Source: Bicyclus anynana (Eukaryota; Arthropoda; Insecta; Lepidoptera; Nymphalidae). From it: a stretch of 64,000 bases of DNA. How positions within the stretch are numbered: position 1 is the stretch's first letter; every line of letters begins with the position of its first letter. The notes under the pieces are model-generated. The model had not been told where the DNA came from. It saw only the letters and a program-made list of their open reading frames with translations, and did no database searches. Location: contig NC_069104.1 of assembly GCF_947172395.1 (NCBI RefSeq), positions 6,041,355 through 6,105,354 on the forward strand. Reading direction: 5' to 3'. Positions 42,641 to 52,861 of the stretch are shown one piece after another. Made by a program: the position numbers and the translations under genes.

Positions 42641-42667
42641 CTTAACTAATAAAACAATCTTTACTAG

Positions 42668-42720
42668 TAATTGGAGGGGAAAGAGATTATTGGTAATATT
42701 TAAAAGATATATGTTTAAAA
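42668..42720 (+). mobile_element. SINE-C tail-like fragment
   Basis: GTAATTGGAGGGGAAAGAGA and TGGTAATATTTAAAAGATAT resemble the tail at 2870. Confidence 0.4.
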
Positions 42721-42905
42721 ATTACTGATAATGACCTGCACGCTAATTCACTATCTTTGATGTATGCTAGTTAACATATACGAAAATGAGATTCAATGTA
42801 AAAATGTCATCTGGTGCTTACTGGTGGATATCGCACATTAGGTAAATGACATTTAGAATAACGACTTATATTTTTTTAGAAGAAAAATAATAGCCCAAAA
42901 CAGGA

Positions 42906-43067
42906 GGGCTATTCAGTAACGATGTTTTATATAACTCGCAAGTGCGAGTTTCGAATTCACCTCTGTCTCTCTCTGTCTAATTTAGTATTACAGAAAGAGA
43001 GCGATAGATACGAGTTCGAAGCTCACACTGTCGAAGTGATAAAGACATATTTACAGAATAACTACCC
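42906..43067. mobile_element. MITE inside a SINE-like sequence
   Basis: The left end GGGCTATTCAGTAACGATG and the inverse of the right end (GGGTAGTTATTCTGTAAATA) are imperfect terminal inverted repeats. Inner inverted parts TTTCGAATTC and GAGTTCGAAGC follow. AGGA lies on both sides (42902-42905 and 43068-43071), a likely 4-bp target duplication. Confidence 0.65.
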
Positions 43068-43112
43068 AGGACTCGAACCGAGGATCCTGTGATCTAAAAT
43101 CACACTAAACAC
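43040..43112 (-). mobile_element. tRNA-like SINE head fragment
   Basis: On the minus strand GATCACAGGATCCTCGGTTC and GAGTCCT form a B-box region. The MITE above interrupts it, and its own 3' continuation may lie left of 42905 (TCCTGTTTTGGGC, minus strand). It is too eroded for a tRNA. Confidence 0.45.
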
Positions 43113-43114
43113 AC

Positions 43115-43429
43115 TACAAATAACCAACAAGGCAATTTAGTTGACTACGTTTAGGACTTAATTGTTACGAGTTAGATCAATGAACAATGGTATATCGATC
43201 TATTGATTCACAATCATCGAATAATTCAACCCGAATATACATTGGAATCCTATGCCGCTTCGGCGTGATTGAAAAAGGAACAATGGATTTGAATCAATGA
43301 ATGAATTTTAAAGCTACCAGATTCCTGCGACTTCATTGGCTTATCAGGATATTTTGGATTGCTTCAATTTTCAATCAGCAAAGTACTACGGATTGAAGAC
43401 TATGACATACTGATATCACGGTCATCGCG
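43115..43429. other. Spacer with a small repeat
   Basis: CGGCGTGATTGAAAAAGGAA with AACAATGGA (43258-43285) has a near copy at 44548-44572 (CGGTGTGATTGAAAAAGAAA). Otherwise nothing is assigned. Confidence 0.4.
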
Positions 43430-43545
43430 CGTAGCCTACGTAGCAAACTATGTAGGCTACGTAGCAATACCGCTACGATGCTACGAAAACTATTGAGTGC
43501 TATAAATCGGAGGCAACTTAAAAAATTATGTTGCCTCCGTCGCAA
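43430..43545. repeat. Palindrome-rich MITE-like segment
   Basis: GTAGCCTACGTAGC and GTAGGCTACGTAGC alternate, then GCTACGATGCTACGAAA. A separate hairpin follows: GGAGGCAAC pairs with GTTGCCTCC at 43508-43537. The arms suggest a foldback element. Confidence 0.55.
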
Positions 43546-43734
43546 TTCGCGGTATCTCTCGGAGACTTAGCCATGAATAATAATAGTCATTAAATATTTT
43601 TTATTTCACTTTGAAAATGGACTACATTATGTAATCCACGCGACCACTCCAGGGTTAAAAATCGTATTGCTATCTAAAATATCACAAAAATCACTTAAAT
43701 TGCTGCGATTAAGGTCACAAACAATCTATTTTGT

Positions 43735-44122
43735 AATCATCATATCAGCCGATGGACGTTCACTGCAGGACATAGGCCTTTTGTAAGGACTTCCAAACAT
43801 CACGATACTGAGCCACCTGCATCCAGATGTCGTCAGTCCACCTGGTGGGGGGTCGGCCAACACTGCGCTTACTAGTGCGGGGTCGCCATTCCAGCACTTT
43901 GGCTTCGGCTTTTCGAACTATGTGCCCTGCCCATTGCCACTTCAGCTTCGCAACTCGTTGAGCTATGTCGGTGACTGTGGTTCTTCTGCGGATCTTCTCA
44001 TTTCTGATTCGACCACGCAAAGATACTCCTAACATAGCTTGTTCCATCGCCGCTGTGTGACTCTGAGCCTTCTTATGAGGCCCATAGTAGGCGACCAAGT
44101 CTTTTGTAATACCAAAGTTCAA
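43735..44122 (-). pseudogene. RTE LINE C-terminal end, longest open copy
   Basis: On the minus strand 44122-43760 is open for 120 codons. It reads AYYGPHKKAQSHTAAMEQAM, LGVSLRGRIRNEKIRRRT, VTDIAQRVAKLKWQWAGHIV, VLEWRPRTSKRSVGRPPTRW, TDDIWMQVAQ and YVLQ. This is the C-terminal region of RTE-type ORF2, which follows the reverse transcriptase. About ten residues between RK and AEAK are missing compared with related copies. It ends CCATCGGCTGATATGATGAT. All upstream domains are lost, so it is a 5'-truncated copy with a locally intact frame. Confidence 0.85.
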
Positions 44123-44124
44123 TT

Positions 44125-44734
44125 ACTATTTTCGGAACATGAATGATACGTAATCTTTGAAAACGTTGCACCCTGTGCACGAATTCATTGTGCTTTTACT
44201 GCGCACTCTTCAGGCCATTATAACGGAGCTTATGTCGATGTTGCGTTACTTTTAGGTACGCGACCACTGTAAAGGGTTAATAAAAAGCCGTTTTCACGGA
44301 GAAAGCTAGTTCATTATACGATGAATCCAATCTGAATAAATCTATACATTTATTTGCTAATTTAGTGACATAAAAAAGAAAAGATCGTTGGATCTTTTCT
44401 GAAAGCGACTGAGTTAGCAAATAGCCCAGCCTTACTCCACTGGCTAGGGCTATGAACATAAACGATAGAATCGTTGATACCTAAACGAAAAAATAATATT
44501 CACGCGCAAAACTGTAGGCGCAAAAATACAATGAAATCCCGTAAGCCGATTCGGTGTGATTGAAAAAGAAACAATGAATAGCAGATTTATTTTTCAATTG
44601 CTATTGTGTTTATGTTCAACCGACTGCGACAAAACGAGGGTAGTGTTTATGGGTGTATCTAAATTTTAAATCTTTACATAAAATATTTGTGTGTCTGTAT
44701 TATTTCAGAATAATGGTTTCCTCAGGCTCTTAGG
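44125..44734. other. No feature recognised
   Basis: AT-rich spacer apart from the small repeat at 44548. The 60-codon minus-strand frame has no domain. Confidence 0.4.
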
Positions 44735-44870
44735 CAATAAGGAACTTCATCTAAGTTATCCTAATAACTGTACATATCTTAACCAAGTGGAATGGTGGCA
44801 AGAATGCTGGCTGCATTTTCACACACGACAGTCAGGCTGATCCTTTGCACAAAAAATGAGTAAAAGCATA
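44735..44870. repeat. Repeat E, copy 2
   Basis: GTGGAATGGTGGCAAGAATG and CAGTCAGGCTGATCCTTTGC match 32915-33030. Confidence 0.65.
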
Positions 44871-44879
44871 CCTGCGAAT

Positions 44880-45350
44880 AAACTTGTGTAGGAAATAGAC
44901 GGATCGCTCGATCTCGTGTTGTGCCGTGCTGACGTTAGATGGCGCTACTTGTTTCCGTAAAGAGTAGGGAGTTAGAGAGGGGTAGCGATCAGACAAGAAT
45001 GTCTGGCGATATAAGGCGCTCGCCGTACGGTCGGTTTCAATATTCTCGTGCCGTTCAAGCCGTCCACATTACTTGTTGTGTAATTCTTTATGGGTTCTTT
45101 GGGATAGGCGGAGAGAATAGCTTGAGCATGTGAATGGTGAGTGTTGGCATGTAGGAAGGGATCCCATGAATCTGCATCCGGAGTCACAAGCTTCTGGGAC
45201 TGCTCAAGGTATTTTCTGCCACTCTAGGGTGTTATTTTGGTTACATTTTGATTTAATTAAGTTGTCCTTACAAATATTGCGAATACAAACAAAATAACCT
45301 TTTTTCTTATTGTTGTAATCCACTTCTGGGTCTGATAAAACTTGTACCTC
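44880..45350 (+). mobile_element. Repeat F, copy 1 (possibly a longer hAT-MITE relative)
   Basis: CCGTTCAAGCCGTCCACATT and GTTGTGTAATTCTTTATGGG match 52862-53000. The right part (TGATTTAATTAAGTTGTCCT) matches 53130 and the interior of the hAT-like MITE at 36275. No terminal CAGTGGCGTGCA is seen here. Confidence 0.6.
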
Positions 45351-45805
45351 GTCATAGTAATCCGCTTCCATCTGAAGACTGCAACTGCCTTAGGTTTGAG
45401 TTCAGTGAAGGGTTAAAATACCAAAATATAAAACCACAATCGATTGAATCAAGTCTAATTGCTAATAAAACACCGTGTGGGCATACTCGTAATTATAATT
45501 CAGGCCACGAGAGGGTTCACAGGGATTCCTTCTATTGAAGAAGGCCCGCAATTAGTCTTAATTAAGGACTTACACGTACTGTTTGGTAGATAAATTTGGA
45601 CACAATATAAATTTTCTTGTTTTTGTCCAATCGGATTTAACTAAAAATGTTAAGTACGGGTCTAATATGGGCAATATTATTGCTTATAAACAGAGACGTA
45701 AAATATTTGGGACCTAGTCTTCGCTGGCATGGAAGACTACTACAAACGTAGAAGTGTGGATTAGTAAATTAGAAGAAAGATCAAGATAGTAAATAAGAAT
45801 AAGAA
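45351..45805. other. No feature recognised
   Basis: Spacer with no repeat match. Confidence 0.4.
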
Positions 45806-46102
45806 GAGCCGTGATAACCCAGTGGATATAACCTCTGCCTCTGATTCCGGAGGGCGTAGGTTCGAATTCAGTCCGGGGCATGCACCTCCAGCATTTTAAG
45901 AAATTAAATATCAAGTGTCTCTAAACGGTGAATGAAAAACATCGTAAGGAAACCTGCTTAGCAGAGAATTTTCTTAATTCTCTACGTGTGTGAAGTCTGC
46001 CAATCTGCATTGGACCAGCGTGGTACTATTGGCCTCACTCCTCTGATTCTTAGAGGAGACTTGTGCTCAACAGCGAATCGAATATCGGTTGATAATGATG
46101 AA
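45806..46102 (+). mobile_element. SINE-A, near full length
   Basis: The head GAGCCGTGATAACCCAGTGG, B-box GGTTCGAATTC and core are present with about 20 bp missing around CATTTTAAG. The end is CGGTTGATAATGATGAAC. Confidence 0.9.
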
Positions 46103-46617
46103 CTATGAAGATAGATGACTTAGTAGATTACACATCTAAATATTTGTTTATTTGTAACGATTACCATTAGAAAGCCTATCTTCACTAAGTAACGTAGATT
46201 ATATTTTGTGTAAGATTTTTTTTTCAAGACTATTTGCCATATCTTTATAATATCTTAAAATTTCTAGGACTTCAACGGCCGCGAAATTGTAGCCGGATGT
46301 AGCAGAATCTTTATACCTTCTATTTCCGTATCGCTCTAGTGTGGCTCATGCCTTAGGAGTCCTCAAGGTTTGTTATGCAAACGGCTTTCGCCATACTTCT
46401 TCGTTAGGATCTGTGTCGGTCACGTCTCTCTAATGCAATGGCTTTTACGACCGGGATAAAACTGGCGCTCTATAATTAAGGCTTTTTACTGTTTGTTAAG
46501 TATTTACTTGTATTATTGTCATTGAAAGGTATAGGTGTACCTATTCGTATTTAGTGAAAGGAGCCATTTCTAACGCCATGATTATTCTAATAATTATTAA
46601 TGATATTTTATAGCGAG
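46103..46617. other. Spacer with a possible SINE-C tail
   Basis: CTATTTGCCATATCTTTATA (46228-46250) is a weak inverted match to the SINE-C tail. Nothing else is assigned. Confidence 0.35.
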
Positions 46618-46740
46618 ATAAACCTTAATCCGGCCCTCTCATAAAATTCATCCTTAGTGGACGTCTACTACCTACGAACTACCTCCCTGCCAAATTTCAA
46701 TTTTGGACGTTAAGCGATGAGATATCGTGATGAATTTATA
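46618..46740 (-). mobile_element. Helitron H3b fragment
   Basis: The plus strand shows TAATCCGGCCCTCTCATAAA and ACTACCTCCCTGCCAAATTT, the inverse of the H3b interior. Confidence 0.6.
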
Positions 46741-46742
46741 AT

Positions 46743-46985
46743 ACTCGCGGACGCCGGCTATATAATATTGCGAAAATTATTTTCGTCCGCATGGAATTCA
46801 CTTTTCACAAATCCCGCCGAAACCATGGATCTTACCGGGATGAAAATTCTATGTGTTAATCCAGGGTATAATGTATCTTCGTTTTAAATTTCAGACAAAT
46901 CGGTTAATTAGGTGCGGAGCTAAAGAGTAACAAACATCGATACAAACATCCACACAAACTTTCGCATTTATAATATTAGTAGGAT
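46743..46985 (-). mobile_element. Helitron H3a copy
   Basis: Starts CTCGCGGACGCCGGC (an altered 3' end in which CTAG became CTCG), then GTGTTAATCCAGGGTATAAT and CACAAACTTTCGCATTTATA to ATTAGTAGGAT. Confidence 0.75.
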
Positions 46986-47050
46986 ACACAAGAGTTAAAA
47001 TACCAATTTATGAACCAGTTCTTTCTCTACTTTAACTTATCTCATCTACT

Positions 47051-47257
47051 TCAATGCGGATTGGCAGACTTTACACACGCAGAGAATTAAGAAAATTCTC
47101 TGGTATGCAGGTTTCCTCACGATGTTTTCCTTCACCGTTTGAGACACGTGATATTTAATTTCTTAAAATGGACACAACTGAAAAGTTGGAGTTGCATGCT
47201 CCGGACCGGATTCGAACCCACACCCTCCAGAATCGGAGGCAGAGGTCATATTCACTC
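47051..47257 (-). mobile_element. SINE-A, 3' end missing
   Basis: Head, B-box GTTCGAATCC and core are present on the minus strand down to GCCAATCCGCATTG. The last about 90 bp, with the (ATG)n end, are missing. Confidence 0.85.
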
Positions 47258-47335
47258 ACAAAATAGAAAATAGAGAATACAAAACCAATCAATTAAGTAG
47301 GTGCAATAACCATATAATAGGTGTAAATAGGTATT

Positions 47336-47661
47336 GTTTTTTTTTATTCTTTACAAGTTAGCCCTTGACTACAATCTCACCTGATGGTAAGTGATGATGC
47401 AATCTAAGATGGAAGCGGGCTAACTTGTTAGGAGGAGGATGAAAATCCACACCCCTTTCGGTTGCTACACGGCATCGTACTGGAAAGCTAAATCGCTTGG
47501 CGGTACGTCTTTGCCGGTAGGGTGGTAACTAGCCACGGCCGAAGCCTCCCACCAGCCAGACCTGGACCAATTAAGACAATCTCAAAATGCCCAGCCGGGG
47601 ATAGACCCCAGGACCTCCGTTTTGTAAATCCACCGCGCATACCACTGCGCCGGAGGCCGTC
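47336..47661 (-). mobile_element. SINE-B, full length
   Basis: On the minus strand: GACGGCCTCCGGCGCAGTGG, B-box GGTCTATCCCC, full body, and end GTAGTCAAGGGCTAACTTGT followed by AAAGAATAAAA. Confidence 0.9.
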
Positions 47662-47789
47662 AATAATTAACGTAATCATATTACAACTCTTAACCGAAAT
47701 CTCCAGTTCAAAAACGAATGAAAGATAAATAAGTACAAGACCATTCGTTTACATTCCCCTCAAGTCCTCAACCATACATCACAATGTTC

Positions 47790-47960
47790 AATTTTATAAA
47801 CCGCGCTTATATAAGAGAAATTCCATTTGCCGTTTCCGAGTTTAAAACGGCGGAGTCACGTAGCCAGAAAATCGTATTTGTGACGCAAACACGTTCCCAA
47901 TAAACTGTTAACTTCGATATATTGTGATTTGTATTTGTGACGGGACGGTGACGGAAACTT
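47790..47960. repeat. Repeat N, copy 2
   Basis: Matches 33380-33545 over GAGTTTAAAACGGCGGAGTC to AACTGTTAACTTCGATATAT. The last about 85 bp are nearly identical to 48213-48305. Confidence 0.8.
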
Positions 47961-48016
47961 TTCAAAGATATGTATGTGGATGTCTTGATACTGGCGTGCT
48001 AAGTTTTTACTTTTAG

Positions 48017-48060
48017 TGGCGTGAACTTCATAGACGCAAAAATGCTCTGCCTACCCTGAT
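48017..48060 (+). mobile_element. hAT-like MITE left-end fragment
   Basis: AGTGGCGTGAACTTCATAGA and TGCCTACCCTGATTA match the left part of 36275-36514. Confidence 0.6.
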
Positions 48061-48118
48061 TAATTATAAACCTGAAATGGAGAAGAAATTTTCTATTTTG
48101 TACCATATATGTCCGAAT

Positions 48119-48210
48119 TGTAATAGGGATGACAGTTTTTTAAATGTATGTCAATTAGGAGTATGCTAATAAATAGTTAAGCAATTTTGTAAAAGTAACA
48201 GGGTCTGGTT
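48119..48210 (+). repeat. Repeat O, direct copy
   Basis: AGGGATGACAGTTTTTTAAA to TTGTAAAAGTAACAGGGT is the inverse of 38566-38660. Confidence 0.75.
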
Positions 48211-48212
48211 CT

Positions 48213-48305
48213 CAGGGTATTTGTGACGCAAACACGTTCCCAATAAACTGTTAACTTCGATATATTGTGATTTGTATTTGTGACGGGACGGTGACGGAAA
48301 GTTTT
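48213..48305. repeat. Repeat N, partial copy 3
   Basis: GTATTTGTGACGCAAACACG to GACGGGACGGTGACGGAAAG. It differs from 47870-47960 at only one or two places. Confidence 0.9.
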
Positions 48306-48309
48306 AAAA

Positions 48310-48440
48310 GTTTAACCAAATCAAAGCAAGCAAAGATCCGATGGTCCGCCCGCGTGGGCCGGGAGGGGGGGGGACGATGCCCGCGAGCACGACTTCACAC
48401 CTGCGTTGGACTTTTCCCCCGTCGCCCGCATGTCATGGGA
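48310..48440. other. GC-rich islet
   Basis: GTCCGCCCGCGTGGGCCGGG is followed by a run of Gs and GATGCCCGCGAGCACGACTT. No coding frame or repeat match is clear. Confidence 0.45.
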
Positions 48441-48724
48441 GTGTCATTATAATACCGTATTATAATAAATTGCATTAAGTATGTATAATAATTCTTATTA
48501 TCGATCTTTTCGTAACCAATTAAAAATTATTAAAAAAAATAATAATGACCGTCCTTTTATCCAGAAACGTACCAAGTCTCAAATAAAACAACATTGATAA
48601 ACCAAAACAAATTCAAAAGCAATAAAAAAAGCAAAGCAAAAAGAAACTGCAACAAGAGAATAATGGAAGTAATAAATGCACGAGCAACGAAAAAAAAAAT
48701 ATCTTCATTGAATACAAATTAAGT
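48441..48724. other. No feature recognised
   Basis: A-rich spacer. Confidence 0.4.
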
Positions 48725-48865
48725 ACAGAGAAAACAAAAGGATTCAGAAATATGCTCAGATTTTGCCTCCAATTAAAACTTGAGCTCTTTTGTCGGAAAC
48801 GTAGACGAAGTGAGGCGAGAACTCGATCGATGACCACCCTTTTGTTTCGTTATAATCCTCCAACA
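48725..48865 (+). repeat. Repeat P, direct copy
   Basis: GAAAACAAAAGGATTCAGAA, GATTTTGCCTCCAATTAAAA and CTTGAGCTCTTTTGTCGGAA are the inverse of 37535-37685. Confidence 0.75.
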
Positions 48866-49371
48866 AGGACCCTCTATGGAGATTGGAAACTCAAAACTGG
48901 AATAATAATATTATGGCTTGACTCGACGGTTAAATTGAGATAGACAAAATCATTTCAGCGTGAACTAGGAGCTAAAAGACTATCATATTGTAAAGCAATA
49001 TTTATTGATATTTTTTTAGTAATGTTGCCTGCAAGATTTCTTGACGACAACTTCTTATAATTCGATGGAGCCGGCTGCACACTCGAAAAAAGATGACGTC
49101 GTCGTTTTCGCTCTAGGTTTGCCAATTTTTATTACAAGAAATAAAGTATATTCTGGTCTATGAATATTATTAAACAGTATTATAGAAAAACGAACACTAT
49201 TATATTTATTTACCAGATGAAAACCCGGCTTTGCTCGGGTGAAATGTGGCTGAAAATACACATATAGGTAGATGTTTCTGTAGTTATCGGTTCTGAATAT
49301 TAAAGACAAAGCAAGACATATACCTGTTCGTATAGCATCGTTTATTGTTTTTATTAAATACCTATAGTAAA
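48866..49371. other. No feature recognised
   Basis: Spacer. AAAACCCGGCTTTGCTCGGG (49217-49236) is a hairpin of the sort seen at Helitron 3' ends, but no element follows. Confidence 0.4.
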
Positions 49372-49563
49372 CTAGCTGACATCGCGCGGTTTCACCCGCG
49401 TGGTCCCGGTTGTTGTAGGAATACGGGGATAATATATAGCCTATAGCCTTCCTCGATCAATGGGCTATCTAACACTTGAAGAATTTTTTAAATGGGACCG
49501 GTAGTTCCTGAGATTAGCGCGTTCAATCAAACAAACTCTTCAGCTTTATAATATTAGTATAGA
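49372..49563 (-). mobile_element. Helitron H1, full length
   Basis: CTAGCTGACATCGCGCGGTT to ATAATATTAGTATAGA, flanked by A and T on the plus strand. Confidence 0.9.
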
Positions 49564-50475
49564 TTAAAGCTGCAAAAGTTTTTATATAAATCATATTAAT
49601 TTTAAGTAAACAAATTAACATAAAAATAAATAAACTAACTTAAACCATTCCAACCATTACATAACTATTTTCTTATGACGTTGGCACATCCAACTATCGT
49701 CAGTAAACCGACTTAACAGACAACCGATATTTTATGTTATGGAGATGAATGTGGTGAGAAGGAGGAGTTTGTTTTTTTTATCCCATATTTCTTGACCTAG
49801 GTGGGTCTGATAGCAAATATGCCCCGAAAGTTGTCCGACAAAGTACCCACCCACCAACCAAAGATTTCATCTAAGTTGCATAAAAATCCTGCTTCTTAGG
49901 ATAATATAGATTTCTTCAGCTTCCCAGTTACTTACTGGTATTACTGGTAACCGCTAATTAAAGTCAATCAGAAAAATACATCCAAATAATAAAGTAACGT
50001 ATTTTGAATTGGAAACACAACGCACACAAACGTCGGATTTAAATAAACGCATGTAACAAAAAGTACAAACACACAGCCACACTGTACACTGCCCATAGAC
50101 CAATAGATAGACAATAGACATGGCAGTTCTAGGCACATTATGCCGGCGCCGCACAAAACCCTGTCGCAATTCTCTTTTTGCCCAATCCAGTCATCGGAAC
50201 CGACAATTACTGGTCCGTCCGTAAAGCGATAGCTCGTCAATCTATTCACACTTCCGTTTTGCGATTGGCGCTAGAACTCTGGCATTGTCGGTACTGTACA
50301 GTGGAACAATATTGTATAATAAAGTTAGTTTAACTACCCAACGGTAATGGTTTTGAACTGCTGGGGATAAAAAATACATTTTAGAGTATTACGCAGTACT
50401 CACATAGTGGTAACTTAAGCATTCGCTTTATAACTTTCGCTTAACCTTGAATATGATAAAAAAAATACTTGTTCG
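49564..50475. other. No feature recognised
   Basis: About 900 bp of AT-rich spacer. Overlapping minus-strand frames at 49954-50249 have no recognisable domain. Confidence 0.4.
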
Positions 50476-50790
50476 TTTTTTTTATTCTTTACAAGTAAAA
50501 AAAGACTGCAAACTCACCTGATGGTAAGTGATGTAATCTAAGATGGAAGCGGGCTAACTTGTTAGGCGTAGGATGAAAATCCACAACCCTTTCGGTTTCT
50601 ACATCGTACCGGAACGCTAAATCGCGTGGCAGTTTTTTGCCGGTAGAGTGGTAACTATAGCCACATCCAAAACCCCACAACCGAATGTGGACCACAATTA
50701 AGGAAACCACGATCGGCGCTGCCGAGGATCGAACGCAGGTCCTCCGACTTGTAAATCCACCGCTCTCATCACTGCGCCACGATAGTCGTC
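50476..50790 (-). mobile_element. SINE-B, full length
   Basis: Body and head are complete on the minus strand. The head is diverged (GACGACTATCGTGGCGCAGT, B-box GTTCGATCC). Confidence 0.85.
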
Positions 50791-51037
50791 TCAAAGGTAG
50801 TTTTAGTTAACAATGAAAACTTTATTTTCATTGTTAGTACTAGTTGATTTAGATGTTTGGGGCGGGCTGACTGATTTCCCAACTCCAAGCTGTTTTTGAG
50901 AATTGCTTAAAGAAAATGGCGGCTGTATATCTAGAACAGAATCTAAAATATTAAGAGCTCATAGCTGGAGACACAACAACATGGAAGGTCAGTTCATATG
51001 CCGGGCTACTAAAATATCCCTACCATATAAATATCAC

Positions 51038-51168
51038 TTTTTTTTATTTTCTACAAATTAGCCCTTGACTTTAATCTCTGAGTGTGTCTAAGTGATGATG
51101 CAATCTAAGATGAAAGCGGGCTAACTTGTTAGGATCAGGATGAAATCCACACCCCTTTCTGTATGTTT
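51038..51168 (-). mobile_element. SINE-B 3' end
   Basis: AAGTGATGATGCAATCTAAG, GCGGGCTAACTTGTTAGGAT and CCACACCCCTTTC. It is the second copy in the same orientation within 600 bp. Confidence 0.75.
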
Positions 51169-51528
51169 TTTTTTAATAATTTTAATTATAACTATTTGTA
51201 AATTATAATTGTGAAATAGGTACTTTGTTGTAATTATTTGTTACAGCAAACTAGATGGTTATCTATCAAAATCAATAACACAGTAAAACAGTATCCAAAA
51301 ATTTTAATAAGATACACCTATTAAATAAAGTAATCACCATTATCCGGGTATAACGCCTTAAGCCGGATAATAAGTTTATTTGTGCAATTAATATTCATCA
51401 TCACGAACTCGGCTGTGTTTTATGGAATCTAATTAACTGGGCCACATTTTGACGCCTACATACTGCAGTGACGTTTTTATGAAAACGTGACGTCATAAAA
51501 TTTTCGTCGTGCTTTTATTTATTAAACA
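51169..51528. other. No feature recognised
   Basis: AT-rich spacer with an ACGTGACGTCAT palindrome near 51485. Confidence 0.4.
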
Positions 51529-51690
51529 CTAGCAGACGCTTCGGGGTTTCACTCACGTAGCTCCCTTTCCTGTGGGTACGGGGATAAAATATGGCCTATG
51601 TTATTCTGTGTAGCTTGCTATTGGTAAAATGATTTTCAAAATCGGTTTAGGATAACCAGCGATTACCCCCTACAACCTCACAAACTTTCG
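51529..51690 (-). mobile_element. Helitron H2 copy
   Basis: CTAGCAGACGCTTCGGGGTT, GTAGCTCCCTTTCCTGTGG, AAAATCGGTTTAGGATAACC and CCTACAACCTCACAAACTTT. Confidence 0.75.
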
Positions 51691-51714
51691 TCATCTACCC
51701 ATATTCTACTCACT

Positions 51715-51985
51715 GCTACAACACTTTCAACCCCTTCTTATTTTATTTTCGCAATAAAAAGTATCCTTCCGTATTATGGGCTTAGACCGTGCCAAGTTTC
51801 ATTGGAATTCATTCAGTAGTTTCAGTGTGATGCCCGAATAACAAAAAACTCGGACAGACAAACAGACGGACAGACAAAAAAAATATATTTGGCTTATATA
51901 ATGCCCCCCCAATTAAAATTTTCAAAATATCTTTAATGTACAGAATTGGACCTGGTACAGTTTTATTATATACTTATAATAAAAA
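51715..51985 (-). mobile_element. Repeat H, inverted copy
   Basis: TTTCAGTGTGATGCCCGAAT, (ACAG)n, AATGTACAGAATTGGACCTG and CAGTTTTATTATATACTTAT mirror 16190-16500. Confidence 0.65.
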
Positions 51986-52321
51986 TGTTTTTTCATTCAA
52001 GAACAATTTGTACAAAAAGTTCGGTCAGACATATTGTAAACGGGGTAATGCCTCGCCATTGTTCGGGGATATTGTTTGCTTTTCTTAAGGATATTGTACG
52101 GAATGGTGACTGAAAGAGAATGTGTTGTATATGTATGTAACAATATACCAGCGATCTATTCAGCTCCGTTGAAATTTGAAGTCGGGCCTGTACACAATAC
52201 GCGTTGCTTTTGTTCAAAAATCATCTACGTTACGCTAGCGAAACCAAAAAGTGAAGTTCATGCTTTGAAATAAAGCCTTAATCAGTTTTACGTCATATAA
52301 TCTACATTTATCTTACCTTAG
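51986..52321. other. No feature recognised
   Basis: Spacer. The overlapping short frames on both strands have no domain. Confidence 0.4.
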
Positions 52322-52506
52322 ACATAGGCCTCTTGCATGGACCTACAAGCACAACGGTCTCGAGCCGCCAGCATCCAGCAGCTCGCTGCAACCCGCTTGA
52401 TGCTCTCGGTTCACCTAGTGAGGGGTCGACCAACACTGCGCTTTCCGGTGCGGGGTCGCTATTCCAGCACCTCGGGACCCCAACGTCCATCGGCTCTTCG
52501 AACAAT
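52322..52506 (-). mobile_element. RTE LINE fragment
   Basis: GACATAGGCCTCTTGCATGG to CCATCGGCTCTTCGAACAAT. Both the (ATG)n end and the upstream part are missing. Confidence 0.8.
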
Positions 52507-52519
52507 GTGGAATATACAT

Positions 52520-52694
52520 TGTGAAGGAAAAACATCGTGGAGGAAACCAGCATACCAGAGAAATTTCTCAGTTATCAGCGTGTGTGAAGTCGTCGAACCC
52601 GCATTGGGCCAGCGTGGTGGACGATTGGGCTAAGCCCTCGTCTTCTGAGAGGTGACTCAAGCTCAGTAAGCTGAATATGGGTTGATAATGATGA
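52520..52694 (+). mobile_element. SINE-A 3' half
   Basis: GTGAAGGAAAAACATCGTGG to GGGTTGATAATGATGAAT. It lies almost directly against the RTE fragment but on the other strand. Confidence 0.85.
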
Positions 52695-52861
52695 ATTACA
52701 TATTTAGACTGGGACGTCTGTATATAGATTTCTTTGAAAATTGGCCTTGTGAGTTATCATTCGTCCTAATTAATGGCCAATTTTCAGCTCTGCATATCAT
52801 TTGTATAATTTGATTCCTAGTTTGTATCCAGACTGGGTTTGTCCTTTATGAAAATACTTAC

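Noticed and set aside
43760..44122. A domesticated host gene, because 120 codons are open
   Set aside because: The frame is the known RTE C-terminal region, begins at a truncation point and ends in the (ATG) tail shared by other copies.
47488..47728. Overlapping 63- and 68-codon frames on opposite strands
   Set aside because: Both are translations of SINE-B.
50489..50794. 101-codon minus-strand protein
   Set aside because: It is entirely within a SINE-B copy.
52308..52633. Several overlapping frames with Pro/Arg/Ser-rich peptides
   Set aside because: They are translations of the RTE tail and the adjoining SINE-A in wrong frames.
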